A stretch of 64,000 nt of DNA. Origin: Aliiruegeria lutimaris. GTDB taxonomy: Bacteria > Pseudomonadota > Alphaproteobacteria > Rhodobacterales > Rhodobacteraceae. Positions 40,065 to 48,802 of this stretch are shown one piece after another. The notes under the pieces are model-generated. The model ran no database searches. It saw only the letters and a program-made list of their open reading frames with translations, and was not told where the DNA came from. The translations under genes and the position numbers were made by a program. The first letter of the stretch is position 1. Every line of letters starts with the position of its first letter. The stretch covers positions 51,344 to 115,343 of the forward strand of contig NZ_FNEK01000006.1 in NCBI RefSeq assembly GCF_900099935.1, read 5' to 3'.

Positions 40065-41056
40065 GCCAGCGCCTGCTCAAGCTGTTGCCAGTCGGACTCG
40101 TTTCCGGGCAATCCGAGGCGGATCCATTCGGAGGAATAGGGAAAGCGCCGGGACCAGACATGCCCGCGCGCAAGCCGTTCCTGCATCGCGGTCGCGTCAT
40201 CGGTTCGATATAGCCGGAACAGCGACGTGCCACCGGCAAGCGTCGCGCCCGCAGCCGCCATCAGCGCATCGAGCCGTGTGGCATCCGTGTCGAGGCGGGC
40301 GCGGGTCGCTTCGGCCCAGGCAGTGTCTTGCAGGGCGGCCGCCCCGATCGTCAGCGCCGGGCCTGAGACGGACCACGGGCCGGTCATCTCCCGCAAGGGG
40401 GCGATCAGTTCCGGCGGGCCGATGACGAAGCCGAGCCGTAGGCCGGCCAGCCCCCAGAACTTGCCAAAACTCTTCAGCACGAGCGTCCGCGGTCGCGTGG
40501 CCACCACCGGCAACAGGCTCCGTTCCGGGTGGATATCGCAGAAGCTTTCATCGACGATCAGAAACCCGGTATCGGGCAACTCTCCAGCCGTCCACACGCG
40601 GCCATCGGGATTGTTGGGATGTACGAGGACGGTGGCATCAACAGGGCGGTCGTCGATCCGGGGAACCACGTCGAACCCGGCATTGCGAAAGGCGGCGGCG
40701 TGTTCGTTATAGGTTGGCGCCGGTATATGTACTTTGCCCGATGCCTGCCGCGTCAGGAGAAACGGGATCCGGGCGATCGGGGCCGAGGCGCCATGCGTCG
40801 GCAGCACCTCCAATCCGGCGGGAACTTCCCAGCATTCCCGCGCCGCCACGATGAGCCGCGCGAGGCTGTTGCTGTCGGGCAGCGCGGTCCACGCGTCGCT
40901 CGGCAGTTCGGGCAGCGGATAGGGGACCGGGTTGATGCCGGTCGACAAGTCCAGCCAGTCGTGACGCTTGCCGCCCCACCTTTCGCAGGCCGCGTCCAAC
41001 CCGCCGCCATGGTCCCGTTTGGAGCCGCGCGTTCCGTTGCCTTTCTCGCCTGCCAT
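40061..41056 (-). CDS. cobC: Threonine-phosphate decarboxylase-like aminotransferase (CobC/CobD)
   Basis: A 331-aa PLP enzyme of aminotransferase class I fold that supplies (R)-1-amino-2-propanol phosphate for the cobalamin nucleotide loop. It has LDLSTGINPVPYPLP near the N-terminus, VHPNNPDGRVW, LIVDESFCDI and the PLP-lysine motif KSFGKFWGLAGLRLGF. It overlaps cbiB by four bases. No B12 riboswitch was seen upstream. Salmonella uses the name CobD and Pseudomonas CobC for this function. Confidence 0.92.
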   Translation of the reverse strand: MAGEKGNGTRGSKRDHGGGLDAACERWGGKRHDWLDLSTGINPVPYPLPELPSDAWTALPDSNSLARLIVAARECWEVPAGLEVLPTHGASAPIARIPFLLTRQASGKVHIPAPTYNEHAAAFRNAGFDVVPRIDDRPVDATVLVHPNNPDGRVWTAGELPDTGFLIVDESFCDIHPERSLLPVVATRPRTLVLKSFGKFWGLAGLRLGFVIGPPELIAPLREMTGPWSVSGPALTIGAAALQDTAWAEATRARLDTDATRLDALMAAAGATLAGGTSLFRLYRTDDATAMQERLARGHVWSRRFPYSSEWIRLGLPGNESDWQQLEQALA

Positions 41057-41156
41057 GCCGAAGCCTCGTCATCAAGCCGCCCGCCTTCGCGGTGTCGCGC
41101 TGCTTTTGCTGTGTTTCTCGCGCGAAGGGAAGCCGTTAACGCCCGCGAACGGTCCA

Positions 41157-41171
41157 TTAACGATTCGTTAA
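41157..41171. promoter_or_regulatory. CtrA-type binding site (TTAA-N7-TTAA)
   Basis: TTAA at 41157-41160 and TTAA at 41168-41171 are separated by exactly seven bases (CGATTCG), a perfect match to the CtrA consensus of alphaproteobacteria. It is 60 bases upstream of the receiver-only gene and lies in the region divergent from cobC. This is the only perfect match I found in the window. Confidence 0.6.
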
Positions 41172-41230
41172 GAATAAGCGCTCAGGAACGAAGGGCAGTG
41201 GTGCCGTATTGGTTTCGGCACGGGGGTTAC

Positions 41231-41596
41231 ATGCAAGTCTTGATTGTCGAGAGCAGCCGCGATCTGGGCCGTCTCTGGAAACGTCATATTGAACGGATGG
41301 GCTACGAAGTTTCGCTCGCAAAGGATCAGGCGGAAGCGATCACGTTTCTGCAAGACCGGGATTTCCAGGTCATCATACTGGATGTCGTGCTGGAGGAGGG
41401 AAGTGCATTCGCGGTTTCCGATTTCGCTTCCTATCGCCGCCCCGAGGCGCGGGTGATCTTCGTGACCAATACCAGCTTCTTTTCCGACGGGTCGATCTTC
41501 AGCCTCGCGTCCAATGCCTGCGCCTACCTGCAGTCGGAGACTCCACCGGACGATCTCGCGGCGATGGTCGAGTATTACGGCACGACCAACCGCTGA
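41231..41596 (+). CDS. Receiver-only response regulator, 121 aa
   Basis: The whole protein is a CheY-like domain: MQVLIVESSRD at strand 1, phospho-acceptor Asp51 in VIILDVVLEEG and Thr79 in VIFVTN. Two conserved features are missing: the acidic pair is Glu7-Ser8, and the lysine near the C-terminus is replaced (CAYLQSETPP around residues 97-106). No output domain or nearby kinase exists. It could be a phosphate sink or a protein-binding switch. The ATG start gives the expected first strand; the longer upstream frame is antisense to cobC. A CtrA-type site lies 60 bases upstream. Confidence 0.85.
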   Translation: MQVLIVESSRDLGRLWKRHIERMGYEVSLAKDQAEAITFLQDRDFQVIILDVVLEEGSAFAVSDFASYRRPEARVIFVTNTSFFSDGSIFSLASNACAYLQSETPPDDLAAMVEYYGTTNR

Positions 41597-41602
41597 GACG
41601 GA

Positions 41603-42601
41603 TCAGGCCGCGCTATCGGCTTCCAGGCTTTCGCGGCCATGCGGCGCGGACCAGTCCATCAGCGGCGCCACCGGCACAATCCGGGACGGGTTGATCGTTT
41701 CGTGGCTGTAGAAATAATGGCGGCGGATATGATCGAAATCGACCGTCCCGGCAACGCCCGGATATTGGTAGAGTTCCCGTGTGTAACCGAGCAGGTTTGG
41801 CATGTCGGCCAACCGGTTGCGACTGCATTTGAAATGGCTGAAATAGACTGGATCAAAGCGGATCAGGGTGGTGAAGGCGCGCCAGTCGGCCTCCGTGATT
41901 TGCGCTCCGGCCAGGTAACGTTGCCGCGAAAGGCGATCCTCCATCCAGTCCAGCACCTCGAAGACATCGGCAACCGCGTCGTCATAGGCGGCCTGACGGG
42001 TGGCGAACCCGGCGCGGTAGACGCCATTGTTCAGGTTGGGATAGAGGCGTTCGTTCACCGCATCGATTTCATCGACCAACGCGGGTGGACGCAAGCGCGC
42101 GCTATCGCCGGTCATTGCGGCAAAGGCACTGTCGAACATGCGGATGATTTCCGAGCTTTCGTTGGAAACGATCCGCCCGGTGGCCTTGTCCCACAGGACG
42201 GGTACCGTGACGCGGCCGGTGAAATCGGCTGTATCGCGGGTGTAGACGTCGCGCAGGTAGGGCAGGCCGAACAGGCTGTCGCCCGTCGCGCCGGGATACT
42301 CCCGCCCGAAGCTCCAGCCTTCGGACAGCATGTCCGGATGGACGACGGAAACCGAGACATGTTCGGCAAGGCCCTTGATCTGCCGGTAGATCAAAGTGCG
42401 GTGCGCCCAGGGGCAGGCCAGCGACACATAGAGGTGATAGCGGTCGCTTTCGGCGCTAAAACCGCCCGTTCCACTAGGTCCGGGCCGGCCATCCGGCGTG
42501 ATCCAGTTGCGGAAACGCGACTCGGAGCGGATGAACTCGCCGCCCGTTTTGCTGGTGTCATACCAGCTGTCATGCCATTTTCCGTCGATCAGAAGACCCA
42601 T
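41603..42601 (-). CDS. Glutathionyl-hydroquinone reductase (Xi-class GST)
   Basis: A 332-aa protein of the YqjG/PcpF/ECM4 group, which removes glutathione from glutathionyl-hydroquinones. The signature CPWAHRTLIYRQIKGL carries catalytic Cys63. It also has MGLLIDGKW at the N-terminus, VPVLWDKATGRIVSNESSEIIRMF (glutathione-binding), LYPNLNNGVYRAGFA and the C-terminal LYQYPGVAGTVDFDHIRRHYF. An ATG four codons further upstream (42613) is also possible. It is convergent with the receiver gene, six bases apart. Confidence 0.92.
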   Translation of the reverse strand: MGLLIDGKWHDSWYDTSKTGGEFIRSESRFRNWITPDGRPGPSGTGGFSAESDRYHLYVSLACPWAHRTLIYRQIKGLAEHVSVSVVHPDMLSEGWSFGREYPGATGDSLFGLPYLRDVYTRDTADFTGRVTVPVLWDKATGRIVSNESSEIIRMFDSAFAAMTGDSARLRPPALVDEIDAVNERLYPNLNNGVYRAGFATRQAAYDDAVADVFEVLDWMEDRLSRQRYLAGAQITEADWRAFTTLIRFDPVYFSHFKCSRNRLADMPNLLGYTRELYQYPGVAGTVDFDHIRRHYFYSHETINPSRIVPVAPLMDWSAPHGRESLEADSAA

Positions 42602-42813
42602 TTCTACCCCCATTTGCTTTCGTCCTAGAAGGTAGGGATCCTGCCGAGTTTCGAAAGGCCGACCGGTGCAGAGGCGCCTGCGGTTTTCTGCACATGCTGT
42701 CATGTTGTTGAAATGTCGCGAATTTGTGGGGCGCGGGCGGGATCCGCCCAGTCGCCGTTGACAGCGAAGCCGGTGAATTGCCCAATACTGGCACGTTCGA
42801 CACGGAGAGCCGC

Positions 42814-43167
42814 ATGTCCGAATTTCTGCCGCGGGAACTGCGAGATGAGATGGAGCGCGCGCGCCGGACGCAACGCCGCAAGCGTACCTATATGAAGGTC
42901 CGGGCGGGCGAACAGGAGATGCCCATCCTGCGCTACTGGGAAAGTGGTTTCGCGGTGACCGCCGAGGACGCACCGCGCCTGCGCGGACTGGTCGATCAGT
43001 TCGATCACGGCAAACATCTCTGCCAGGCTCTCATCGTCACCAGTTCCGAAACGGATGGCGAGCGAATCTACGAGGTAAAAACCGCCAACCCGGCCGGCCG
43101 AAGCGCGCCTGCCGTGGATTTTGTGCGCGAGCGACCGGAAACGGTAGGATTGTTGTCGAACGATTAA
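42814..43167 (+). CDS. Conserved hypothetical protein, 117 aa
   Basis: A small soluble protein: a basic helical N-terminus (LPRELRDEMERARRTQRRKR) and a compact domain with PILRYWESGFAVTAED, LRGLVDQFDHGKHLCQALIV and ERIYEVKTAN. I recall similar proteins in many roseobacters without an assigned function. The ATG follows a GGAGAG ribosome-binding site. It is divergent from the glutathionyl-hydroquinone reductase and ends before repeat copy 5. Confidence 0.75.
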   Translation: MSEFLPRELRDEMERARRTQRRKRTYMKVRAGEQEMPILRYWESGFAVTAEDAPRLRGLVDQFDHGKHLCQALIVTSSETDGERIYEVKTANPAGRSAPAVDFVRERPETVGLLSND

Positions 43168-43241
43168 ATAACGACCGCAGTTGAAGTTGACCTGCTCGGG
43201 AAGCCTTGCTGTCACTATTGGACGCGCTGCGTGCGCCGGAA

Positions 43242-43369
43242 CGATCCTTCGGATCGTGCTTCCGGCGGGGATATTTGCGGTCAGAAGAAGCCGGGAGATC
43301 CGCCTCACTTCTTCTGACGGAAAATATCCTGAGGGGAGCGCTCGGAAGAGCGCGGGGGCAAAGCCCCCT
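43242..43369 (+). repeat. Composite palindromic repeat (copy 5)
   Basis: The most complete copy: CGATCCTTCGGATCG hairpin, TTCCGGCGGGGATATTT, GTCAGAAGAAG, a 20-base spacer, CTTCTTCTGAC, GGAAAATATCCTGAGGGGAG, CGCTC-GGAA-GAGCG hairpin and GGGGGC-AAA-GCCCCC hairpin. The GTCAGAAGAAG and CTTCTTCTGAC arms are exact reverse complements. It lies between two convergent genes. Confidence 0.88.
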
Positions 43370-43442
43370 ACGCGCCAGACAACAGCGCGTAACAGTCCGT
43401 GCATGAAGCAAAGTGAGGACGCATTGACTGGAATCTCGCAAT

Positions 43443-43985
43443 TCAGGGGCGAATCTCGACCTCAGTGCCGATCCTCGTGTGACGAAACAATTCCTCGATC
43501 TCGGAATTGGTTATTGCAACGCAGCCCTCGGTCCAGTCGCCGGGGATCTTCATGAAATCGGGCAGCTTGTTGGGCTGGCCGTGGATGAAGATGTCCCCGC
43601 CGGGGTTCACGCCGAGCGCGGAGGCTTCGGCGCGGTCCTCGGGGCGTGGGTAGTCCAGACCGAGCGAGAGGTGGAACCGGCTGCCGTCGTTGCGGCGGTC
43701 GATCCGGTAGATCCCTTCCGGCGTCTTGCCGTCGCCCTGCTGTTGCTTGTCGCCCTCCGGCGCGAAGCCGAGTGAGATGCGATAGCGTTTCTGAATCTCG
43801 CCATCGCGGTAGGCCACCATCGTGCGGCGGCCCTTCTCGATGACGATCCGGTCAATATCCTCGGTCAGGGTCCGTGGTGGGGTCAAGTCCCAGGGCGCGA
43901 AATGGTGCCAGAGCGAGACTCCCAACATGGAGGGCGGCGCCAGCAGCGCCGCCGTGACGAGCAGAGGGCCGATCAGCCCCGTCAC
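43443..43985 (-). CDS. L,D-transpeptidase (YkuD/ErfK family)
   Basis: A 180-aa protein with an N-terminal hydrophobic segment (GPLLVTAALLAPPSMLGVSLW) that anchors or exports it, and a YkuD domain. Catalytic residues are His135 in DIFIHGQPN and Cys155 in GDWTEGCVAITN. Such enzymes form 3-3 cross-links in peptidoglycan or attach proteins to it. Its start overlaps the stop of the PatB-like gene by four bases. Confidence 0.9.
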   Translation of the reverse strand: MTGLIGPLLVTAALLAPPSMLGVSLWHHFAPWDLTPPRTLTEDIDRIVIEKGRRTMVAYRDGEIQKRYRISLGFAPEGDKQQQGDGKTPEGIYRIDRRNDGSRFHLSLGLDYPRPEDRAEASALGVNPGGDIFIHGQPNKLPDFMKIPGDWTEGCVAITNSEIEELFRHTRIGTEVEIRP

Positions 43986-45151
43986 TGAAGATCCGCGAAG
44001 GCGGCGGTCAGGCGCTCCATCGCTTCGTTGACCACGCTGCGGGGCGTGGCGAAATTGAAGCGCAGAAAGCTCTCGCCGCCCTTGCCGAAGGTCGGGCCGT
44101 GGTTGATGGCGATGCGGGCGTCCTTTTCCAAACGCCGGGTGAATTCGTCCCGTTCCATGCCGGTGCCCGCGAAATCCACCCAGGCGAGATAGGTCGATTC
44201 CATCTTCATCGAGGCGAGGCCGGGAATCGAATCCACCGCCGCGTCCAGCAGCTTTCGGTTGCCATCGAGATAAACGACCAATTCATCAACCCAGGCCGCT
44301 CCATCCGGCGAGTAGGCCGCGGTGGTCATGGCCAGCCCGAAGCTGTTGGGCGAAAGGCCGAGCGCGGACATGCGCGTACCGAAGGCCTTGCGCAGCTCCG
44401 GATTGGGAATGATCACGTTGCCGGTATGGGAGCCGGCGATGTTGAAGGTCTTGGTCGTGGCGGTCATCATGATCAGCCGGTCCTCGATGCCATCGATATT
44501 GGCAGTCGGGATATGTGTCGCGCCGGGATAGACGAGGTCGTGGTGGATTTCGTCGGAGACCAGGATCAGGTCATGCCGTCTGGCGAAAGCGGCGACCCCT
44601 TCCAACTCCTCGCGGGTCCAGACCCGGCCGCCCGGGTTGTGGGGCGAGCACAGGATCATCAGCTTTTCGCGCCCTGTCATCTGCGCGTCCCAGGCGTCGA
44701 AATTCATTTCGTAACGGCCATTGTCGTTGATCATCTGGCACTCGACCACTTCGCGGCCTGCGGCGCGGATCACCCGTGCAAAGGCGTGATAGACGGGTGT
44801 CATCAGCACGACGCCATCGCCGGGCGCGGTCCAGGTGTCCACGCACATACCGGTGCCGTGCACGAGACCGTGAGTGGTAAAGATCCACTCTGGGTCGACC
44901 TTCCAGCCATGGCGTTCCTGCATCCACCAGCAGATCGCCTGCTTGTAATCGCCCTCGCCGCCCCAATAGCCATAGACGCCATGCGCGGCCATGTCCTCGA
45001 CCGCCTTCTGCACGCAAGCAGGCGGGCGGAAATCCATGTCCGCCACCCACATGGCGATGCCGTCCTTGGCCGGAACGCCGTAGATCGGTTCCATCATGTC
45101 CCATTTCGCGCAATGGGTTCCGAACCGGTCGATGATCTCGTCGAAGGACAT
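43982..45151 (-). CDS. patB: MalY/PatB-type aminotransferase (cystathionine beta-lyase)
   Basis: A 389-aa PLP enzyme. The opening FDEIIDRFGTHCAKWD and MWVADMDFRPP are typical of MalY/PatB C-S lyases, which cleave cystathionine to homocysteine. Asn172 in SPHNPGGRVWTREEL, Asp200 in LVSDEIHHDLVYPG and PLP-binding Lys234 in ATTKTFNIAG are in place. With metZ this would give a second route to homocysteine. It overlaps the L,D-transpeptidase gene by four bases, an unexpected partner. Confidence 0.9.
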   Translation of the reverse strand: MSFDEIIDRFGTHCAKWDMMEPIYGVPAKDGIAMWVADMDFRPPACVQKAVEDMAAHGVYGYWGGEGDYKQAICWWMQERHGWKVDPEWIFTTHGLVHGTGMCVDTWTAPGDGVVLMTPVYHAFARVIRAAGREVVECQMINDNGRYEMNFDAWDAQMTGREKLMILCSPHNPGGRVWTREELEGVAAFARRHDLILVSDEIHHDLVYPGATHIPTANIDGIEDRLIMMTATTKTFNIAGSHTGNVIIPNPELRKAFGTRMSALGLSPNSFGLAMTTAAYSPDGAAWVDELVVYLDGNRKLLDAAVDSIPGLASMKMESTYLAWVDFAGTGMERDEFTRRLEKDARIAINHGPTFGKGGESFLRFNFATPRSVVNEAMERLTAAFADLQ

Positions 45152-45269
45152 TAGGCACCTCTTTTCTGCTCGGCGCAGAAGCTATCGGCTGCGGCAGCAG
45201 GCGCAAGCAAAAGCCGCTGAGTGACGGCGTGATATTGCCTCGCAAGCGGGCATCGCCTACATCGCGTGC

Positions 45270-45791
45270 ATGACTCTACGTTCTATCCTGATACATCCCG
45301 ACCCGCGCCTCAAGAAGGTGTGCGATCCCGTGCCCGATCTGTCCGACGAGCTGCGGACCCTGGCCGACGACATGCTGCAAACCATGTATGATGCCCCCGG
45401 CATCGGGCTCGCGGCACCACAGGTCGGGGTTACCCGGCGCCTGATCGTGCTCGATTGCGTGCGCGACGGCGAAGGCGAGCCACGCCCTCTGGTGATGTTC
45501 AACCCCGAGGTGATCGCGGAATCGGAGGAGAGCAGCGTCTACGAGGAAGGCTGCCTGTCGATCCCGGAACAATATGCCGAGGTCGAGCGACCGGCCGAGG
45601 TGACGGTGCGCTGGATGGACCGCAACGGGATGGAGCAGCAGGAAGACTTCGACGGTCTTTGGGCCACCTGTGTCCAGCACGAGATCGACCACCTGGACGG
45701 CGTGCTGTTCATCGACTACCTCAAGCCGCTCAGGCGCCAGATGATCACGCGCAAGATGCAGAAGCTCAAGCGCGAAATGGCACGGGGCTGA
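45270..45791 (+). CDS. def: Peptide deformylase (first, complete)
   Basis: Removes the N-formyl group from new proteins. The 173-aa enzyme has all three motifs: GIGLAAPQVG (44-53), EEGCLSIP with metal ligand Cys95, and HEIDH (137-141) with the catalytic Glu. The C-terminal helix (LKPLRRQMITRKMQKL) is normal. It is the likely housekeeping enzyme of the three tandem copies and lies five bases ahead of the second. Confidence 0.97.
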   Translation: MTLRSILIHPDPRLKKVCDPVPDLSDELRTLADDMLQTMYDAPGIGLAAPQVGVTRRLIVLDCVRDGEGEPRPLVMFNPEVIAESEESSVYEEGCLSIPEQYAEVERPAEVTVRWMDRNGMEQQEDFDGLWATCVQHEIDHLDGVLFIDYLKPLRRQMITRKMQKLKREMARG

Positions 45792-45796
45792 ACGGC

Positions 45797-46291
45797 ATGG
45801 GGCGACTGAATATCGTCACATGGCCCGACCCGGTTCTGGCGCGCGACTGCGACCCCGTGCGCGAAATAGATGCTTCGCTGCGCCAGCTCGCCGAGGACAT
45901 GCTCGCCACGCTTTATGCCGCCGAGGGGCGGGGACTGGCTGCGCCGCAAGTCGGCCGGCCGCTCCGCCTGTTCGTGATGGATACCGAGTGGAAGGAACGT
46001 GCGCCCGCGCCGCGGATCTTCATCAATCCCGAGATCACCTGGACCTCGCCGGAGACGCAGGCTTTCGAAGAAGGCTGCCTGTCGATCCCCGGCATACTGG
46101 CGCGGGTGGAACGCCCGGCGCAGATCCACATGCGCTGGACCGCGATTGACGGCTCCGCGCAGGAGGCGGACCTGCACGGGTTCGACGCCATCTGCGCGGA
46201 ACACGAGCTGGACCATCTCGACGGGATCGTCACGCTCGACCGGGTGGACCGGCAAACGCGCCTTGCCCTGATCGAGGAATACAACGCATGA
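45797..46291 (+). CDS. Peptide deformylase (second, motifs intact)
   Basis: A 164-aa deformylase with GRGLAAPQVG (44-53), EEGCLSIP with Cys94, and HELDH (136-140). All catalytic and metal positions are kept, so it should be active. It is clearly diverged from the first copy and ends in a shorter C-terminus (RLALIEEYNA). The ATG is five bases after the first def stop, and its own stop overlaps the third copy by four bases. Confidence 0.92.
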   Translation: MGRLNIVTWPDPVLARDCDPVREIDASLRQLAEDMLATLYAAEGRGLAAPQVGRPLRLFVMDTEWKERAPAPRIFINPEITWTSPETQAFEEGCLSIPGILARVERPAQIHMRWTAIDGSAQEADLHGFDAICAEHELDHLDGIVTLDRVDRQTRLALIEEYNA

Positions 46292-46785
46292 CCGTGCGGC
46301 CCTTCGTGCCCTGGCCAGACAGGCGCCTGCGAATGGCGGCCGCGCCAGTCGGGGAGGTGACAGACGAGATCCGCGCCATCTGGACCGACATGGTCGACAC
46401 GATGGAAGACATGCCCGGTCTGGGACTGGCCGCGCCGCAGATCGGGGTGATGCTGCGGCTCGCCGTCGTCGATTGCTCCGAGGAGCGGGGCAAGGCGGTG
46501 CTGCTGGCCGATCCGGAGATCGTGGAGGCCTCGCCCGAGCTGCGCGCCCATGACGAGGCGAGCCCGAACCTGCCCGGTATGCATGCGCGGCTGGAGCGGC
46601 CGGCGAAGGTGGATGTCGCCTTTACCGATTATCAGGGTGCCCTTGTAAGGCAAGTCTTCGAGGGCGTCTGGGCGACCTCGGTCCAGCACCAGATCGACCA
46701 TCTGAACGGCAGGATGTATTTTGATCGGCTGAGCCGGACCAAACGCGAGATGCTGCTGAAGAAAGCACGCAAGGCAAAGGGGTAG
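46288..46785 (+). CDS. Degenerate peptide deformylase-like protein (third)
   Basis: A 165-aa deformylase homologue. Motif 1, GLGLAAPQIG (44-53), is intact. In motif 2 the usual EGCLS is EASPN, so Ser92 replaces the metal-binding Cys. In motif 3 HExxH is HQIDH (134-138), so Gln135 replaces the catalytic Glu. The frame is otherwise clean and translationally coupled to the second copy (ATGA overlap) and followed by fmt after three bases. It is probably not a deformylase; it may be structural or regulatory. Confidence 0.9.
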   Translation: MTVRPFVPWPDRRLRMAAAPVGEVTDEIRAIWTDMVDTMEDMPGLGLAAPQIGVMLRLAVVDCSEERGKAVLLADPEIVEASPELRAHDEASPNLPGMHARLERPAKVDVAFTDYQGALVRQVFEGVWATSVQHQIDHLNGRMYFDRLSRTKREMLLKKARKAKG

Positions 46786-46788
46786 GGG

Positions 46789-47688
46789 ATGAAGGTCGTC
46801 TTCATGGGAACGCCGGATTTCTCCGTTCCGGCGCTGGACGCACTGCTGGAGGCCGGGCACGAGATCGTTGCGGTCTATAGCCAGCCGCCACGGCCGGCCG
46901 GTCGCGGCAAGAAGCCCCGCCCCAGCCCGGTGCAGGCCCGCGCCGAGGCGCTGGGCCTACCGGTGCGCCACCCGGTTTCGCTGCGCCCGCAGGAGGAGAA
47001 GGATGCCTTTGCCGCGCTCGGCGCCGATATTGGGGTCGTCGTGGCTTATGGGCTGATCCTGCCGCAGGCGATCCTCGATGCGCCGGCGCATGGCTGTCTC
47101 AATATCCATGCCTCACTGCTGCCGCGCTGGCGCGGAGCGGCGCCGATCCACCGGGCGATCATGGCCGGCGATGCGGAGACCGGCATCTGCATCATGCAGA
47201 TGGAAGCGGGGCTCGATACCGGACCGGTGCTGCTGCGTGAGGCAACGGGGATCGGGCCGCAGGATACGACGGCGGACCTGCATGACCGGCTCTCGGCGAT
47301 GGGTGGACGGATGATCGTGGCGGCACTGGCGCAGGCAGGCGCGCTTGCGCCGCAGATCCAGCCCGAAGAGGGTGTCACCTATGCCAACAAGATCGACAAG
47401 GCTGAGGCGCGGATCCACTGGAGCCAGCCCGCCGAAGCGGTGGACCGCCAGATCCGGGGCCTGTCACCTTTCCCGGGAGCATGGTGCGAGATCGCTGGCG
47501 AGCGGGTAAAGCTTCTGCGCAGTCGACTCTCGGAGGGCAACGGGGCGCCGGGCGCGGTACTGGGCGGGTTCAGGGTCGCCTGCGGCAGCGGTGCTATCGA
47601 GGTTCTCGAAGCGCAGCGACAGGGCAAGCGCCCGATGCCGGCGGAAGAGATCCTGCGCGGGCTGACTCTGCCGGCGAGGCTCGACTGA
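46789..47688 (+). CDS. fmt: Methionyl-tRNA formyltransferase
   Basis: Formylates initiator Met-tRNA with 10-formyl-tetrahydrofolate. The 299-aa protein has [28 protein letters not shown], the catalytic [20 protein letters not shown] (Asn, His and later Asp in [11 protein letters not shown]) and the C-terminal tRNA-binding domain with IDWS-like [29 protein letters not shown] in part. It ends the def-def-def-fmt operon, convergent with rnhA. Confidence 0.97.
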   Translation: MKVVFMGTPDFSVPALDALLEAGHEIVAVYSQPPRPAGRGKKPRPSPVQARAEALGLPVRHPVSLRPQEEKDAFAALGADIGVVVAYGLILPQAILDAPAHGCLNIHASLLPRWRGAAPIHRAIMAGDAETGICIMQMEAGLDTGPVLLREATGIGPQDTTADLHDRLSAMGGRMIVAALAQAGALAPQIQPEEGVTYANKIDKAEARIHWSQPAEAVDRQIRGLSPFPGAWCEIAGERVKLLRSRLSEGNGAPGAVLGGFRVACGSGAIEVLEAQRQGKRPMPAEEILRGLTLPARLD

Positions 47689-47694
47689 TCGGGA

Positions 47695-48147
47695 TCAAGA
47701 CTTGAAAGGCGCCATCCCGGCGCGCGCCAACTCGTCGGCACGCTCGTTCTCCGGGTGACCGGCATGGCCCTTGACCCATTCCCAGGTCACATCGTGGCGA
47801 GCTTGCGCAGCGTCGAGGCGCTTCCAGAGCTCCTCGTTCTTCACCGGCTTCTTCGCGGAAGTCTTCCAGCCGTTCTTCTTCCAGCCGTGGATCCACCCGG
47901 TCACGCCGTTCTTCACATAGGCTGAATCGGTGATCACGGTAATTTTGCTCGGTCGGGTCAGGCTCTCCAGCGCGCTGATCGCGGCCAGAAGCTCCATCCG
48001 GTTATTGGTGGTTGCAGGCTCGCCGCCCGACAATTCCCGTTCCTTGACGATTGTGTCGCCATCCTTGGCCTGCAGCAGCGCGCCCCAGCCGCCCGGGCCG
48101 GGATTGCCTGAACAGGCGCCATCGGTGAATGCATATAGCTCGGTCAT
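47695..48147 (-). CDS. rnhA: Ribonuclease HI
   Basis: Cuts RNA in RNA-DNA hybrids. The 150-aa protein keeps the DEDD active site: Asp in [17 protein letters not shown], Glu in [13 protein letters not shown], Asp in [11 protein letters not shown], and Asp in [11 protein letters not shown], with the conserved His of GHAGH. The basic handle [21 protein letters not shown] is present. It is convergent with fmt, six bases apart, with no visible terminator between them. Confidence 0.97.
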   Translation of the reverse strand: MTELYAFTDGACSGNPGPGGWGALLQAKDGDTIVKERELSGGEPATTNNRMELLAAISALESLTRPSKITVITDSAYVKNGVTGWIHGWKKNGWKTSAKKPVKNEELWKRLDAAQARHDVTWEWVKGHAGHPENERADELARAGMAPFKS

Positions 48148-48186
48148 GCGGGGCGGATACGGGAGGTTTCGGGGCAGGGCAAGGGA

Positions 48187-48780
48187 TCACGGCTTGCGGG
48201 CAGTTAGCACGATGAAATCATGCGACGTGCCATCGAAGCCGACATCCTCCCCGTGCTCCCGGGCGACGATTTCAAACCCGGCCGTATCGAGAAGCCCGCC
48301 GATCTCATCCTCCGTGTAGTAGGTATAAAACCGGTCCTTACCGTCGCGGGCCTCGCCGGTTCCGAGCTTCAGCGCGAGCAGGAACCACCCGCCGCAGCGC
48401 AGCGCCTCGTGCAGGGCAGCGAGATGGCCGGGCATGGCGGAGCGCGGCGCGTGTAGCAGGCTGAAATGCGCCCAGATCCCGTCATAGGCCTCGATTTCCG
48501 TGACGCTATCGAAACGCGCCACCCTCACCGTCAGCCCGTAGCGTTCGCCGGCCACCGCGGCCATGCCTTCGGAGGCGTCCAGCGCGACGACCTCCAGACC
48601 CCGTTCGATCATGCGCGCGGCCCAGTTCCCCGGCCCGCAGCCGAGATCCAGCACCCGCCCGCCCTTGGGTAACCGGTCGATGAAGGATTCAAGTCGCGGA
48701 TAGGGGCGCCCGGTATCGACCAGCCGGGCATAGTCGCCGGCCTGTGTGTCGTAGACGGAGAGGGTGCGCTTGTCGCTCAT
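48187..48780 (-). CDS. Class I SAM-dependent methyltransferase
   Basis: A 197-aa Rossmann-fold methyltransferase: motif I VLDLGCGPGNWAARMIERG (residues about 43-61), acidic end of strand 2 in VVALDASEGM, then FDSVTEIEAYDGIWAHFSLLHAP. The C-terminal FYTYYTEDEIGGLLDTAGFEIV resembles small-molecule methyltransferases of the tellurite-resistance or UbiG-like kind. The substrate is unknown. The start is ATG at MSDKRTLSV with GGAAG upstream. Neighbours on the same strand are lysE and ispH upstream. Confidence 0.85.
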   Translation of the reverse strand: MSDKRTLSVYDTQAGDYARLVDTGRPYPRLESFIDRLPKGGRVLDLGCGPGNWAARMIERGLEVVALDASEGMAAVAGERYGLTVRVARFDSVTEIEAYDGIWAHFSLLHAPRSAMPGHLAALHEALRCGGWFLLALKLGTGEARDGKDRFYTYYTEDEIGGLLDTAGFEIVAREHGEDVGFDGTSHDFIVLTARKP

Positions 48781-48802
48781 TCTTCCAGGGCCCTCGCGGA
48801 TG

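Noticed and set aside
41057..41230. A cobalamin riboswitch before cobC-cbiB
   Set aside because: No B12-box-like conserved sequence was found on the minus strand; only the CtrA-type site and AT-rich promoter sequence are present.
46288..46785. Treating the third deformylase as an active enzyme
   Set aside because: The codons clearly read HQIDH and EASPN, so both the catalytic Glu and the metal-binding Cys are absent.
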